A stretch of 64,000 nucleotides of DNA from Thalassia testudinum (GCA_037157565.1 JAZHRO010000073.1:11166501-11230500); one strand, 5' to 3'. Positions 33,581-45,671 are shown, counted from the first letter of the stretch. Program-made: numbers and translations. The notes: generated from the letters alone by a model not told the origin.

Positions 33581-34550
33581 TGCCCAAGGAAAGAGCAAAT
33601 CTATTTATGGATGTGGGTGGAGGAAGTCTAAAGATAGCATCCACCTTAGCTCTATCAACTTTAATTCCCCGATTAGAGGCCACGTGACCCAGGACAATGC
33701 CCTCCTAAGTCATAAAGTGGCTCTTTTCACAACTAAGGACCAGCTATGTTTTGATGCATCTCTGAAGGATCAATTCCAGGTTAGCCAGGCAAGAATCAAA
33801 AGAATCTCCGAAAATGGAGAAATCATCCATGAACACCTAAAGACAATCACCCACCATGTTAGAAAAGATGGCCAGCATGCACCTTTGAAAAGTCACAGGC
33901 GCATTGCAAAGCCCGAACGGCATTCTACGGAATGCAAAGGTTCCGTAGGGACATGTGAAAGTTGTCTTTTCTTAGTCTTCGGGATGGATAGGGACTTGGT
34001 TATATCCTAAATAACCGTCCAAGAAGCAAAAATATTTTTGCCCAACTAACCTTTCGAGGATTTGATTGATGAATGGCAAGGGAAAGTGATCCTTCTTAGT
34101 GGCAGTGTTCAGCTTCCTATAGTCAATATACTCTCCAAGCAGAAGCTGAACGAGTGGTGAAGGTTTCCCCTTTCTGATTAGTCGTAACGGTTATTCCCAC
34201 CTTCTTGGGTATAATCTGAACAGGGCTAACCCACACACTATCTGAGATTGGGTAAATAATCCTATCATTGAGCTACTTAATTATCTCCTTCTTGACCACT
34301 TCTCGCATATTCGGGTTTAGTCTCCTTTGCATTTCACGAGAAGGCGAGATCCATCTTTCATGAAAATACGATGATTACAATAAGATGGTTTGATCCCCCT
34401 AAGGTCATGGATGGTCCAACCAATTACCTCCTTGTTGTTCTTAAGGACCTTAATCAACCTCAATTCTTGCTCCTTTGTCAAATCAGCACTAATAATCACA
34501 GGGAGCGTGTTTTCAGGTCCTAAGAACTCATATTTCAAATTTTTGGGCAA
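33581..34550 (-). pseudogene. E3 reverse transcriptase, decayed
   Basis: Pieces in order are GWTIHDLRGIKPSYCNHRI (about 34430), IDYRKLNTATKKDHFPLPFI (about 34120), FCFLDGYLGYNQVPIHPED, GTFAFRRMPFGLCNAPVTFQ and VFMDDFSIFGDSFDSCLANL (about 33820). The active-site box is FMDD, normal for this lineage. A TAG replaces the Glu codon immediately before VFMDD, and several other stops and frameshifts break the frame. The sequence is otherwise full length, with the usual order protease, reverse transcriptase, RNase H, integrase. Confidence 0.92.
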
Positions 34551-34806
34551 TGGTTTTAATTCCAGCTGGGGTGGGTTTAGAATAGAAGTGAGGATGCTGA
34601 TGAAGATTCATCGGGATGATCCAATGGAAGAGGCTGGGAATGAACAAAATCAACAGCCTCTTCAGGATGTGGCAGGTCTACCACGGAGGAGGGTTGTGGG
34701 TTGGGTTCGCTAAAGCTAATGGAGTCCTCGAGTGCATTGATTGTCATACACATCTCAAGATCCTGATCCTCGAGTTCCTCAATGAATCCACAATCCTCAA
34801 ATCCTC

Positions 34807-35442
34807 TTATCGCCTTAAAATATCCAGAGTTAATTTCTTATCCCCAAAGGCGATCTCCATACTACCGCTTTCACAGTTTTTGTTGGCCTTGGCGGTAGCT
34901 AGGAACGGACGCTCCAGAATGATGGGCGTGTTCCTCAAATCATTAGGTACATCCATGTTAAGGACGAGGAAATTTACAGGAAAATAGAAATCCTTGACCT
35001 TGACAATTACATCCTCAATAGTGCCTCTCGGTGTAGTGACCGATCGGTCCGCTAATTGTAGCGTTGCTGAGGTTGGCCTGAGTTCACCTAACCCAAACCT
35101 CTCATACATAGAAGTTGGGATTAGGTTGATGGATGCACCTAGATCCAATAGTGCCCTATCAAAAGTGTATTCCCCAATAATGCATGAGATCAAGGGGGCA
35201 CTTGGATCTTTCTTCTTTTGAGGAAGGTGATGTAGGATTACAGAACTTGCCTGCTTAGAGAGAATCACCTTCCTCGGAGTGGGTTCTCTCGGCTTACGCT
35301 TTTGGGTACACAATTCTTTCAAGAATTTAGCGTAAGCCGAGATGTGCTTAATAGCATCAAGGAGCAGAATATTGATCTCTATGCTCTTGAATAAATTCAA
35401 AAGCTCCTCATTGCTATCTAGGGTTTTCTTCTTGGTTTTCAA
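34807..35442 (-). pseudogene. E3 aspartic protease region
   Basis: A 211-codon open stretch containing FDRALLDLGASINLIPTSMY, the Athila/Tat form of the protease active site (DLGA in place of the usual DTG/DSG), then SATLQLADRSVTTPRGTIED and PIILERPFLATAKA. Retroelement proteases cut the Gag-Pol polyprotein inside the particle. It shares its frame with the C-terminal half of gag (to 36690), so the ancestral element probably had a single gag-pol frame. A frameshift separates it from the reverse transcriptase. Confidence 0.88.
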
Positions 35443-35505
35443 TAGGGCCTCAGGGAACGGGATATGGGTGGAATTTTCAATTTTTGATCCCTGGGCCTTA
35501 TTGTC

Positions 35506-37363
35506 TTATTCAACCTCCTTCTCTTTCTCAAGCTCCCCAATATTTTGACTTCTAGAAGGTAATTCTGGGTTTTGGGTCTGCTTCCCACTTTTCAAGGTGA
35601 TAGAGTTTGCAGAGGCATAAGGGTTTAGGTCTTGAGGTGGATTAGTGAAGATTGGAGGGCCTTGGTTGGTCATGTAACCGGAAGAAGAAGAAGAGGGACC
35701 ATGCTCAACCACCTAAGCATGCGCGTGTGGGTCCCTTTGATTCCCGTACCCTTGGGCTCTATTGCCCTGATTTTGCACATTATGCGGGTTTGGTACGGGC
35801 TGAGATGGTAGGGATTCAGGTTGTCGGGTGTTTGCAATTAACCTGAATTGCAAGTTATCCAAGGATGTCTTCATTTTTTGCATAAGCTGAAGCATGGACC
35901 CTTGCATTTTCACCATCTGCTGGTTCAAATCAGCCTACACCGTGGATTGTTGGGCATTCCAAGATGGCTGATTAACTGGTCTCGGGGGAAACTAGGTGTA
36001 TACTTGACCCTGACCCATGGGTTTTTGAGATGCATAGTTGCTGGGTCGAGATTGGGTCTGTTGCCCCTGATTTTTCCAAGAGAAGTTAGGGTGGTTCCTC
36101 CATCCCGAGTTAAAAGTGTTGGAATACGGGTTGGACCTAACATTCTCCTGCATTACATATGCATCCTCATAAAACAAGGATGAAGAGAAGGAAGGATCAA
36201 AGAAACTGGGATTAAAGGCCCCAGTTTGGAACCCATATTGTTTCGAGAAATCCTGGCTCACAGGTTGAGCCGAATCGAGTTGGTTCATGAATTCCCGCCT
36301 CGTGGGAGCTTGTGAGGAATGGAATCCCGAATTCTGGGATTGAGTGGGTAAAGAAGTGTTTCATGAATTCCCAGACATTCATTCTTCCATTTTCTTAGCA
36401 ACCAAGTTCATTTTATCCAGTTTATTACAAATTAATTCCATGTCAAATAAATGAGAATCCTGGATCTCATTAGCACTTGACCTAGGTTGTTGGGATCGAT
36501 TGAATGCATCAATGGAGGCATGATTAATTGAGTTCTCACTCATTTCCTCAAACAGGTCATATGCACTATCTGCATCCCTGTTAAGGAAATTGCCTCTGTA
36601 GGAGGCGTCCACGTGATTACGAAGTTGCTCAACCAACCCGTGATAGAAATCTGCACGAGTTGCCATTTCTGCACCTCGTGGTGTGGACACTTCCTCAAAA
36701 GTTCCTGGAATCGCTCACAGGCACTATGAAATGGTTCCCCCGGTCGCTGAGCGAAAGTGGTTATCGCCCGTCGCAAGGCATTGGTCCTTCCGATAGGGAA
36801 GAATTTCTTCAAGAAAGCTAACTTAAGAGCAGCCCAAGTTTCAATCGGCCTTCCTATAGTCTAATACCAATGTGCAGCCTTATGATCATTTGCTCTTCGT
36901 TCACATTCCTTGCTCTGGTGGTCTGAACTAAAGTGGTCAGATCCTCCAGGTGCTGGAATGGGTCCTCCAAGCCAAGCCCATGGAAATGCTTAATCAAACT
37001 TAAGACTTAGGGCTTGATTTCAATGTCTCCGGTGAGAATCATGATGCCGAGACGTTCCCCATAGTTTGAAGGATCGTAAAAACCCTTCAAGGGCCGAGCA
37101 CCCTGACCATGCATGTGTTGGAACCATTGCTGCATCTGCTGCAATTCTTCTAACTGTCTCTGAATTAGCTCCTGCTAGTTCGGAGGTGGGGGAGGTAGTT
37201 GTTGATCAGCCATGGGATCTGCTTGGCTATAGCTTAACCTCTGCCTCCTAGAATGGTCTAAAGGTCCTTCCAATCTAGGGTTCAATGACCTCCTCTCAAG
37301 CATACACTGGAAGGAAGTCGAAAGGATGGGGAAAAGAGGGAACCCTGCAGCATAAGAATACAA
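35506..37363 (-). pseudogene. E3 gag, decayed
   Basis: NYGERLGIMILTGDIEIKP and SLIKHFHGLGLEDPFQHLED are followed by the retrotransposon Gag core: WAALKLAFLKKFFPIGRTNA, AITTFAQRPGEPFHSACERF and QELLRKCPHHEVQKWQLVQ. Then come DSAYDLFEEMSENSINHAS and a Gln/Asn/Pro-rich tail. This is the Gag of the Athila type, which forms the cytoplasmic particle. I see no CCHC zinc knuckle. Two frameshifts (near 36680 and 36840) and several stops break it. From 36690 downward it is in one frame with the protease. Confidence 0.88.
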
Positions 37364-38535
37364 CCCTGTCCTTAGATGGGGTAGCCTAAGGTCTATTGAC
37401 TCTCAGAATCTATCCTAAGATTATGGACGATTTACTCTACTTATGTCCAGGCAATCCAACCAGTTAGAAGGAGGGACTAGGGAGAAGGTTCTTCCTTTGG
37501 CTTGCGCCTCCAGTTCCTAGTGTACCCCCCAGCTACGGTCGTTTGATGCTACTCCCCTAGCTAAACATTAGATCAACTAGTATAAGCAGGTTAATCATGA
37601 ATAATCTCAATCTGGATCCCTACAAGCGAATGAATCCTTAGGGCCAACGTCTAATTGATTTTAGTTAGGCTTGGGAAATTAGTGCTCTGGAATGTGATGG
37701 GCCCTTAATGGGTTGTGCCCTTAATGTTTTGTTTGAGAACGTGTGAGTGTGCCCAACCAAGAGGTTTTCAAGCAAGATTATTAATGATGAGGTGAGTTTT
37801 AGGATTCGAATCTTACTTAATAGCTTTTAGGATTCAAATATTAGGTGTTTTCAACCAAGTTTTGTGAGGTAAACCAAGTTTGTTGTTGAAAGCACGTGTT
37901 CAAGTATTTTCCTGTAGAAATCAAGAAAAATATGGAGTGCCTAGCTTGACTGAATTATTGAATCCTATGGGGCAGCTAGAAAATGAACCTCTTTTAGATT
38001 GGTGGTGCGGCCCAAACAATTCACTCAATTGGCTCAAATGCGCCACCGATTAAGGCACACAAAAAGTTGGTTAACCTAATATGATTTCTACTCTTTTATG
38101 TGTTGAATTCGTGTACCGGGTCCACAGGTTGGAAGCCCAGTTGAGTAGATGAAAATCAAGTCCGATTATTTGCCTCAAATGTGGGTGTATAGTGTGTAAA
38201 TTGATTCGTCCCACAGAAAATATCTTTTTGTTTTTTTTTTATATAAGATGTGGGTGAGATGGGTGAAAGTGGCAAATAAGATAAACAAAGTCTATCCTAG
38301 GGTTTATGCAAACACCTAAGTAGATTAGGTCTTGGTTATGATTGTGGCGAAATGAACTAGTGGGGGGGGGAAGGTGGGGGACACTTACAGAGTACTCTAC
38401 CTGCACTTTACTCTGATCTACCGCACTTGGATCTCCGTGCTAGGGTACCTGCAAGATAGTAGATCAAAGACAAGTAGGGTTAGTGCTATGTAAATGCAAA
38501 GAAACGCAATAAATAATAAAGTAAATTTCGTTGCC
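37364..38535 (-). other. E3 5' leader
   Basis: Non-coding sequence between the primer site and gag. It is collinear with the E2 leader at 39640-40780, for example the CTTGCGCC, CTAGTGTACCCCCCAGC and GATGGGCCCTT blocks. No uORF is supported. Confidence 0.7.
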
Positions 38536-38553
38536 TCTTCGGCAACGGTGCCA
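38536..38553 (-). other. E3 primer-binding site (tRNA-Asp type)
   Basis: The minus strand reads TGGCACCGTTGCCGAAGA, three bases from the LTR end. It differs from the 18-base tRNA-Asp complement seen intact at 62336 at three positions. Confidence 0.8.
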
Positions 38554-38556
38554 AAA

Positions 38557-38694
38557 TGGTCAGGCATGTTTCGTGTGTTAGAAATCGAGGTTACAAGTAA
38601 CCCGTCGTCATAGTTGCAAAACACGTCGATCGAATAAAATTTATACTGAAACTCCAAGGGAGTCCCAGGTCGAACACAAGGAGGCAACAGTTTA
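38557..38694 (-). mobile_element. E3 5' LTR fragment (U5 end only)
   Basis: Collinear with the first 138 bases of the E3 3' LTR (TGGTCAGGC..., AACCCGTCGTC, GAGTCCCAGGTCGAACAC). Similarity stops at about 38694, where E2 ORF sequence begins. All of U3 and the promoter are missing. Confidence 0.85.
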
Positions 38695-39577
38695 TCCTGA
38701 ATCATATGTCATTTCATGATCCAAGGAGACATGTTTTTTCGTTCCCTGGCTTGAGAATCTCGGGTGAAACAATCGGTTCATCCTGAATCGGTTGCTCTAG
38801 TCCAACCTGATCATCCTCGATCTCAGAAAATGTACCCCCCCCAACAGGCACCTGAGCGAGTTCAAACATTGGCTCTCCTGAAGGGGGTTATCTTGAGAAT
38901 CATCCCAAGATTTAACTAGGGTAACCACAAATTTCATCATCAACCTTGACAACTTCCAAAGTAGAAACTCACCCAGGCCCTTATCCTTAACATCGTGGAG
39001 CCAACCCAATATAGAACTATTAAGTTTATCAATCATTTTGATCATAGGCTCTAATGCTTCAATGCATGGTGTTGGCTGAGCTTCTAAAGATTGGATGGTA
39101 TTCCTCAAGTTAGTCAACACCCTATCTTAGACCTGGTTTACCTGAACCGAATGGTTTGGTTCATGGTTGGGTGGGTTTGGGTTCATTCTTTGTGAGTCAA
39201 GATATTGAGGTTCTCGAGTCCCTCCCTGATAGTAGGTCATTCTAGGTTGTTCAAAGATGGTGGTGACCTATATTCAATGGAATATTGGGGAGGGTAGGTG
39301 TTATAATCATCATATCCTTCCTGATTGTAGATCAGGTTGGTTTGGTCATCAAAGGATGGAGATCTATAATCATGGTAGGTGTGGGAAGGATAACGATCAT
39401 AATTTTGTTGTCCAGGGTTAAGCCCTAGATACTGAGGTTCAGTATCGTATCCCCAACAAAGTTATCCTGGCTAGTGGATGGGTAATTATAAGTCGAGTTG
39501 GGATAGTAATCATCTTGGGTATAAGTAGTAGTAGGAGGGTAGGATGGGAAATGAGTGTAGGATGTGGAAGGATACAT
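38695..39577 (-). pseudogene. E2 Tyr/Pro-rich ORF, N-terminal piece
   Basis: From ATG at 39577 the minus strand reads MYPSTSYTHFPSYPPTTTYT, DDYYPNSTYNYPSTSQDNF, then in a shifted frame YDRYPSHTYHDYRSPSFDD and NTYPPQYSIEYRSPPS. It continues with LRNTIQSLEAQPTPCIEALE, MIKMIDKLNSSILGWLHD and an acidic end (TFSEIEDDQVGLEQPIQDE). The order is a low-complexity Tyr/Pro-rich head, a short helical middle and an acidic tail. The ORF is cut by E3 at 38694 and resumes at 28842. No retroviral domain is recognised. Element B has an ORF with a similar head (53930-55726). Stops and frameshifts show it is no longer expressed intact. Confidence 0.65.
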
Positions 39578-40785
39578 GGTAGAATAGGAAGGGAAATCAG
39601 AAGAAAGGAGACCTGCAATACAAGCAATCAACTCTATCCTTTGGTGGGTTAGCTTAAAGACCTACAGACTCTCAAAACCCATCTTGAGATTATAACCGAT
39701 TCGGTCTACTTTTATCCAGTCAATCCAACCGATTAAAAGGAGGGGCTGGGGAGAAGGTTCTTCCTTTAGCTTGCGCCTTCGGTCCCTAGTGTACCCCCCA
39801 GCCACGATCGTTTGACGCTATACCCCTAGCTAGACATCAGATGGACCAGCAAAAGCAGATTAATAAAAAAAAAATCTCAGTCTGAGCCCCGAAGAGTGAA
39901 TCAATCCTTAAGTCCAACATCTACTCGATTTTAATTAGGCTTGGGATGATTGTGCTCTTGGAATGTGATGGGCCCTTTAGATGGGTTGTGCCCTTAATGA
40001 TCAATTCAAATGTGTGTGCATGCACAACCAAGGTTTGCAGACAAGGTTATTTGATGATGTGTCTTTTAGGGTTTAACCTTGTATAGTAGCTTTTAGGATT
40101 TAATCTTAGGTGTATTCAATAAAGTTCAAGAAAATACTCCAAGTTTTGAAAACACGAGTGTAGATATATTCCTTAAAAAATTTGAAATAAAATGTGGAGT
40201 GGCTGGTTCAGTCATAAAAATCAACCCTAAGTGGCAAGCTACTTGATGAATCAATTTTAATTTAAGTGGTGCGGCCCAAACAACTCAATCAATTAGCCTG
40301 TTGCGCCACTTAGTTAAGGCACACAAAAAGTCTTAACCTAGTCAAATTTCTACTCACTTATGTATATTGGGTTGAATTATACTGAGTCCATAGGTCAAAT
40401 CCTAGTTAACTGGTAGAATCAAAGTGGAATGGTGCGCCTTAAGTCGAGAGTTGTGGGTGTTAATGTGTGTCTCTTTCAGGATTTTTTTTATTTATGTGGA
40501 TGGCGAGGTGAGTGGAGTGACAAACAAAACAAACAATTTCTATCCTAGGGTTTGTGAAAACACCTAAGTAGATTAGACCTTGATTATTAAGGTAGCAAAA
40601 TGATCTAGTGGGTGGGGATGTGGGGGAAAACTTACAAATGTCTCCACCCGCACTTTACTCCAATCTACCGCCTTCGGCTCCTCGATCGGGTTCCTTCAAG
40701 ACAATAAATCGAAGAAGAAAGATAGGTTAGAAAAATATGTAAGTGATTCAAGAAAACGTGAGAACAAAAACCAAAGAGTTTTGCC
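39578..40785 (-). other. E2 5' leader
   Basis: Non-coding leader between primer site and ORF, similar to the E3 leader. A TATTGCAG just above the ATG may be a splice acceptor. Confidence 0.65.
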
Positions 40786-40803
40786 TCCCCGGCAATGGCG
40801 CCA
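40786..40803 (-). other. E2 primer-binding site (tRNA-Asp type)
   Basis: The minus strand reads TGGCGCCATTGCCGGGGA, one change from the intact 18-base site at 62336. Confidence 0.85.
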
Positions 40804-41520
40804 AGATGATGCATTGGAAATTCGTCAAGGAAAGGATTGGATTTGGAAAATCCGTCGTCGTAGTTTGATTCGCGAGAGCATCCGTCGATCGGATAAAATT
40901 TATAACTGAAACTCGAAAAGTGAGTCCCGGATCGAACATGGGGAGGCGAACGTTTGATTTTGAAAATCCGCATTTCGCTTTTTATTTATTTTTGTCGTTT
41001 TTATCTTTTCTAATTTTTTTGGTATTTTTAGCAAGGAAGAGATCAGGTCGATGAATTCTAGCTAATCTACTTGCAAAATAAAAGAGAGAGAGACATAGAT
41101 AGAGAGAAACAATCATGTATTTTTATAATCAAATGTTTATTACAACTAGGAAAGCGGGAAAACTATACTACAAAAGCAATAAAGATAGAGATAGGTGAGA
41201 GCAATCCCCCTCGACGGTCGCTTGAAGGACGACTCGCTCTGACGTCGCCAGGAGGAAGGTGGTGAGGAATGAGGACAGAGCTAGAGGACAGAGATGGAGG
41301 ACGGAGGGCGGGGCTGGACGATGTCTCGACGAGGATCTACTTCCCAAAGTAGGTGAGGGAACGATCACGAGATGCTCCACGAATATGCATGAGGGGAGGG
41401 AAAATATTTGATTTTCTACTCTAGAGGAGCATCCCAGGTTTAGGACAAGATCTCTCTAGAGCCTTGGAAGTGGTGAGAGGAAGAAAGGAAGAGATGAAGA
41501 GGAAGGGGAGTTGTAGAGGT

Positions 41521-41529
41521 CCTTTTATA
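41521..41529 (-). promoter_or_regulatory. TATA box of the E2 5' LTR
   Basis: Minus-strand TATAAAAGG. In this LTR it would drive the element transcript towards lower coordinates. Confidence 0.65.
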
Positions 41530-41990
41530 GTGAAGGGAAGAGGAGGAAATCTGTCCACGGGCTTTAGCAACATCAAATGCGTCGCTGAAGATCTGCCTTG
41601 GATGTCGCTAAAGGGCTGGTAGGTGCTCACGCATGCACACCCTTCGCATGCACAGCTGCTGCAAGGTTGAAGCGTTGAGGACCATCCGATCTAAATCTGA
41701 TGACTGACGTTTGCACGGAGCTCGCACTTGAAATCGCCCTGAGCAGGCGCTTAAGGTTTGAACAGGCGTGGCAAGAGGATCGTGCCGTTGGATGAGCGAT
41801 GAGTGGCTGCGATCGCTCGAGTACCAGCACCGCAGATCACGCGCGTGTGATCAAGGGTGAGTTATTGCGTGATCTAGCGGGTGCGCACATCAAGCGAATC
41901 TGATCTCATTACGTTGCCACACTCTCCGTCGCTTGATGATCATCCAATAAATGCAATTCAATTACGCCTGCGCTCCACAAGATCAGGGTC

Positions 41991-42062
41991 ACGATGGGGC
42001 TCGAACAGTGGTCCTTGCGTCGCGAGCGAGGGCAATACCCAACACGCTATTGGCGTGGATTG
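41991..42062 (-). other. tRNA-like segment in the E2 5' LTR
   Basis: On the sense strand A-box-like TAGCGTGTTGGG (42038-42049), a CTCGCTCGCGACG anticodon-like region, then TGTTCGAGCC as B box (41998-42007) and a CCCCATCG end. The order and spacing match a tRNA. Confidence 0.55.
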
Positions 42063-42740
42063 TCGAGAAGATGAAAGTGTGCTCACCCTCTCCTGACCGT
42101 TGGATCTCGATCCAACGGTTGGGATTTCGTCCCCATGTTCTTCTTTGGAGTAGAGTGGCATGTTGAGGTGATTCTCAGTCGTTGGATTATGATCCAACGG
42201 CTGGGATCGTGTGATGATACGCCTACGAGATGGAGTGGTGAGGCATGGACGAGTTTGGATGGCTATGATGGCGCCACGTGGTGCCATCATGACCGTCCAT
42301 TTTCTTCGCTTTGTAAGTGGTGCCACGGATGTCGGATTGGGTCGATTCTCATGCCGTTGGGCTACGATTGTCGATCTGGATCCGTCCATGCAGTCAGATT
42401 TAGTGTTTGAAGCTTCAAATTACGTCACATAGTCCCTTGGCTGTTGACATGTCTCAGACTGCATATGGTGCTACGGTATTCCAATCTCAACGATTTCAGA
42501 GGCGTTAGACTCTGATCATCATCCTGATCAAATCCGTACGGTCAAATTGTCCATCCGAGGCCCTGAAATAAATCTCCTTCCTTCCTGGCCATAAAAAGGA
42601 TGTAATTAACTTAAAATATGCACAACTACTCTAAATGCAGAATGATGCATGCTATACAATATTTATAACATGAAATGCAAATCTAAGCCTAGGAACATGC
42701 ATGAATAGGCATTTTATCCTCAATAGTTGTGTCTACATCA

Positions 42741-42862
42741 ATAGCCATCCACCATAGTCAGTTTTATTAGGACTCAATCTCTTTGTATCTGCCTTATTTG
42801 GTGACTCTCAAGAATTCACACAATGTTTGCACACAGGAACAGAGAGTGAAAATTATGTCTAA
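42741..42862 (-). other. element A/B internal fragment between E2 and E4
   Basis: A 122-base island of the host element, bounded by the E2 target duplication (ATAGC) and the E4 target duplication (TCTAA). No feature of its own. Confidence 0.7.
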
Positions 42863-43985
42863 TGTTTGAACGCTTGATCAGGTTTTAAAAAGGTGGCGTT
42901 GTAGTACAGTCATGAAAGCGTTCAAAATAAATAAATTTTATTACTCGAATGTTAAGTCCGAGGACGAACATAGGAAGCAAATGAAATTTATGCACTAATC
43001 TCAATAAATGTAATTTGAACACATAAAATTACTCAAAACCTAATTCAGAATGTAAAGCATGAAGTTATGAATAATAAAATGTAACAAAAGAGATATTGGG
43101 AAGAATTGGATAAAAAGTGTTTCTTTTGCTTCTTCTCTATTTTTTTTTTCTCTTCTCTACCTTTTCCTTCTTCCTCTGGCTCTTCTTTAGCTTCTCTTCT
43201 TTCTTCTTGCCTTCTCGTTCCTCTGCCTTAGCTTCTGATTCTTCTTCTTTCTCTTTCTTCTTCAGCCGTGCCTTCTTGTTCTTTGACTTCTCCCTCAGCT
43301 TCCTCTTTCTCCTTCAGTCGTGCCTTCTCCTTCCTTGGCTCTTCTTTCTTCTTTCTGCCTTCTCTTCTACAGTGCCTTCTCCTTCCATCCTCTGCAGCTT
43401 CTTCTACCTTATGCCCTCTGCTCCTTCTTTCTTCAACTTTGCCTTCAGATCCTCAGCTTCCTCTGCGGCTCCTCCTACCCTTAGCTTCTTCAGCATCAGC
43501 TTCCTCTTCCTTCTTCCTCTCCCTGCACACAAGTGCAAAACCTACCCCTACCCACCCCATGAACTCTCTCTCTTTTCTCTCGTAGGCTCACTCTCCCAAA
43601 GCCGATCGAGTATTTAGGTCGGGCAAGCATACCTGGGTCCAGGCGCACCGGCGTGGGTGGTGCACGAGGAGTGCAGGGTAAACAGGTCAAGTCAGCCAGG
43701 TATGCGGAGTGGTGTGCACGGACGAGGTGTGTGGGTGAGGGGACCTCACCCCGTGTTCGGAGGCAAAGAGCCTCTAACACGAATTCAATTTATGTCGTTC
43801 AGTGCACTCCAAACTTTTTGAGGTGGGACTAAAAGTCCCACTCGCTTCGCTTGCGCCCGCAGGAGGATGCCTCGCCTAATTGCTATGGCAGCAGTGCCCT
43901 CTCAAAGCCAATCACTGGCTGGATGTGTGCGTGTGCCAATTCCACACTACCTAGACCTGGGAACCTGGAGTGCAGTAGCCAGATT

Positions 43986-44005
43986 GAAGCTTGCAAGCAA
44001 GCTTC
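43986..44005. other. perfect hairpin in the E4 3' LTR
   Basis: GAAGCTTGC, AA, GCAAGCTTC: nine-base arms. Identical in the 5' LTR at 51550-51569. Confidence 0.85.
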
Positions 44006-44720
44006 ACAGCTTCTTCAATGGTGGCCGAGGTCGAAACCTATTCTCAAACAACACAACCTTGCGACCTCATTAGAACACATAGAAGGCTTCGCCATGACAC
44101 GACGAAGGTGTCTAGGTGGGTGGCGTGGCACGAGGCCACCTTGGCGTGCGTGCCTAGGTCAGTCTGTGGCCGTGGTGATGGGTCTGTTCGGGGGGAGATT
44201 GTGGAGGTTATGGCGGTCGATGGAGATAGGGAAAGTGATCAGTGGAAGGTGGCGATGCTTCTAAGGGGTTTGGCGAGGTGGATGGGTGTGGAAGTGATGG
44301 AGACACCTCACCGATGGTCTACCGGAGGTGAAGATGGTGGTGGTCTGCGGTGGTCGAGGGTCGAAAATAGAAATAAAGAAGGGGGAAATGAAGAGAGGAG
44401 AGAGGGGAAGAGATTTAACCTAGTTAAGGACGAAGGGGAGCGAGATAGTGGCTGGAGCTTACCTATCGCCGCCGAAGACGAAGGTTCCAGTAGAGAGGTG
44501 ACGGCGACGACGAGGGGGTATTTGGCGCGTGCGTAGGTACGACGCGACGCAGACGAAGGAGGCGGAGATGTCTCTGCCACTGGTATTGTGGCAGAGCGAT
44601 GAGAAGAGGGAGGAGGAGTCATCGAAGCTCGCTGGATGCTTGGCCGGAGGAGAAGAGACGAAGTTGAGGGTTATTCTCCAGCCAAACCAAGCTGAGAATG
44701 ATCGGCCGAGCCTGAGGCTT

Positions 44721-44728
44721 CTTTTATA
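44721..44728 (-). promoter_or_regulatory. TATA box of the E4 3' LTR
   Basis: Minus-strand TATAAAAG. An 11-base-arm hairpin (GTGCTTGGAAG, five-base loop, CTTCCAAGCAC; 44756-44782) lies about 28 bases upstream. Confidence 0.6.
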
Positions 44729-45671
44729 GGCACAAGGCCACAGGCAGAGGGCCTTGTGCTTGGAAGGCAAGCTTCCAAGCACAGGTACCCTTGCCGGACA
44801 TGGAAAGCTAGAAATACCCAAATCTCTCATGCATTCGCAAGAGAGATTGGGTGACAATTAAGGCTTGGAATTGCGTTCATAAAATCGGGAATTCCTCATA
44901 GAATCTCCCTTTCAAATTTGAGAGGGAGTCTCTGAGGAATCAGGGAGAAATACCCTCTGGAATCCTCACTGGAGTAGGACTCCACTGTAATGGCATAGGG
45001 ACCTAATTGCAAAGATTGGTGAGGAAGCTAAGGGGGTCTCTGCAAGGTTTTCAAAATCTAGGGGTTTAAAAGTAATTAGGTTGGACTATTTTGCAAAGTA
45101 GGTCAATGTGAACTCCCCTTAGGTCCAAATTTTGGTACAAACCTAATTTAGACCTAAGGAATCCAATGGTGAAGTTGGATTTTAGGTTTGATCACATTTG
45201 ACTGGGCATTTTACACAAAAATCGAATTTAGGGCAAATAGTTGACTAGGACCCCTATTTAGGTCAAAATAGGTTCCAAAGGTCAAATTGAAGGTTCTAAA
45301 CCCTCGAGGATATTTTTCCATGATTTTTAGAGGTCTTAGTTCATTTTTATCCTGGCCAGAACCTTGTTAAATTAAGTGGATTTGTTTTAGGGTTACAAGA
45401 AGTCATTTAATTCCCAGATTTCACATTAACGCATTTTTGATTAAACCAACCCACTTTTTATCTTTTTAGGACCAATAGACCTATGTTTAGCCCCTGAGAA
45501 ATCCCGTTGTTGTACTGCCATGGTAAAATTACAATTTTACCCTTTATTTCCTTTTTTCCTCTTAGAACAGTTATTCCTTGAATTAGGCACTTTACTTGGT
45601 TATGTAAGAGCTTTTGTTCTCTTTTCTCGGTCAAAATGAGCTAGTTAGGGCTCATGATGGTGTTCCCATCA

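Larger units (their letters stand above)
28843..38694 (-). mobile_element. E3, autonomous Athila/Tat-like element with truncated 5' LTR
   Basis: A complete 3' LTR (28843-30408), a gag-pol region, a primer site (38536-38553) and only the last 138 bases of a 5' LTR (38557-38694). It lies inside the E2 ORF. No target duplication can be expected with the 5' end missing; the left flank is AGTAG. Confidence 0.85.
25078..42740 (-). mobile_element. E2, pol-less LTR element, split by E3
   Basis: Two LTRs of about 1.93 kb (25078-27008 and 40807-42740) flank an internal region with a tRNA-Asp-type primer site, a Tyr-rich ORF and polypurine modules. Flanking five-base sequences are GTAGC and ATAGC, a target duplication with one change. 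The two LTRs differ at roughly 20 of the first 150 positions by eye, so the insertion is old. E3 sits inside its ORF. Confidence 0.85.
40807..42740 (-). mobile_element. E2 5' LTR
   Basis: It runs from TGATGCATTGG to GTCTACATCA, collinear over its whole length with 25078-27008, with TATA box and tRNA-like segment in the same places. Confidence 0.9.
42863..45671 (-). mobile_element. E4 3' LTR
   Basis: Contains U5 (GTCCGAGGACGAACATAGGA), a pyrimidine-rich tract on the plus strand at about 43117-43510, a B-box-like GGTTTCGACCTC (44027-44039, minus strand) and two perfect hairpins (43986-44005, 44756-44782). Confidence 0.92.

Noticed and set aside
43117..43617. Open frame of 166 codons on the plus strand, Ser/Phe/Leu-rich
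   Set aside because: It is the antisense of the purine-rich tract in the E4 LTR; the low-complexity composition alone keeps it open.
44459..44857. Open frame of 132 codons on the minus strand with a counterpart at 51931-52347
   Set aside because: Both copies are LTR sequence around the TATA box. They are related because the LTRs are duplicates, and they start upstream of the expected transcription start.
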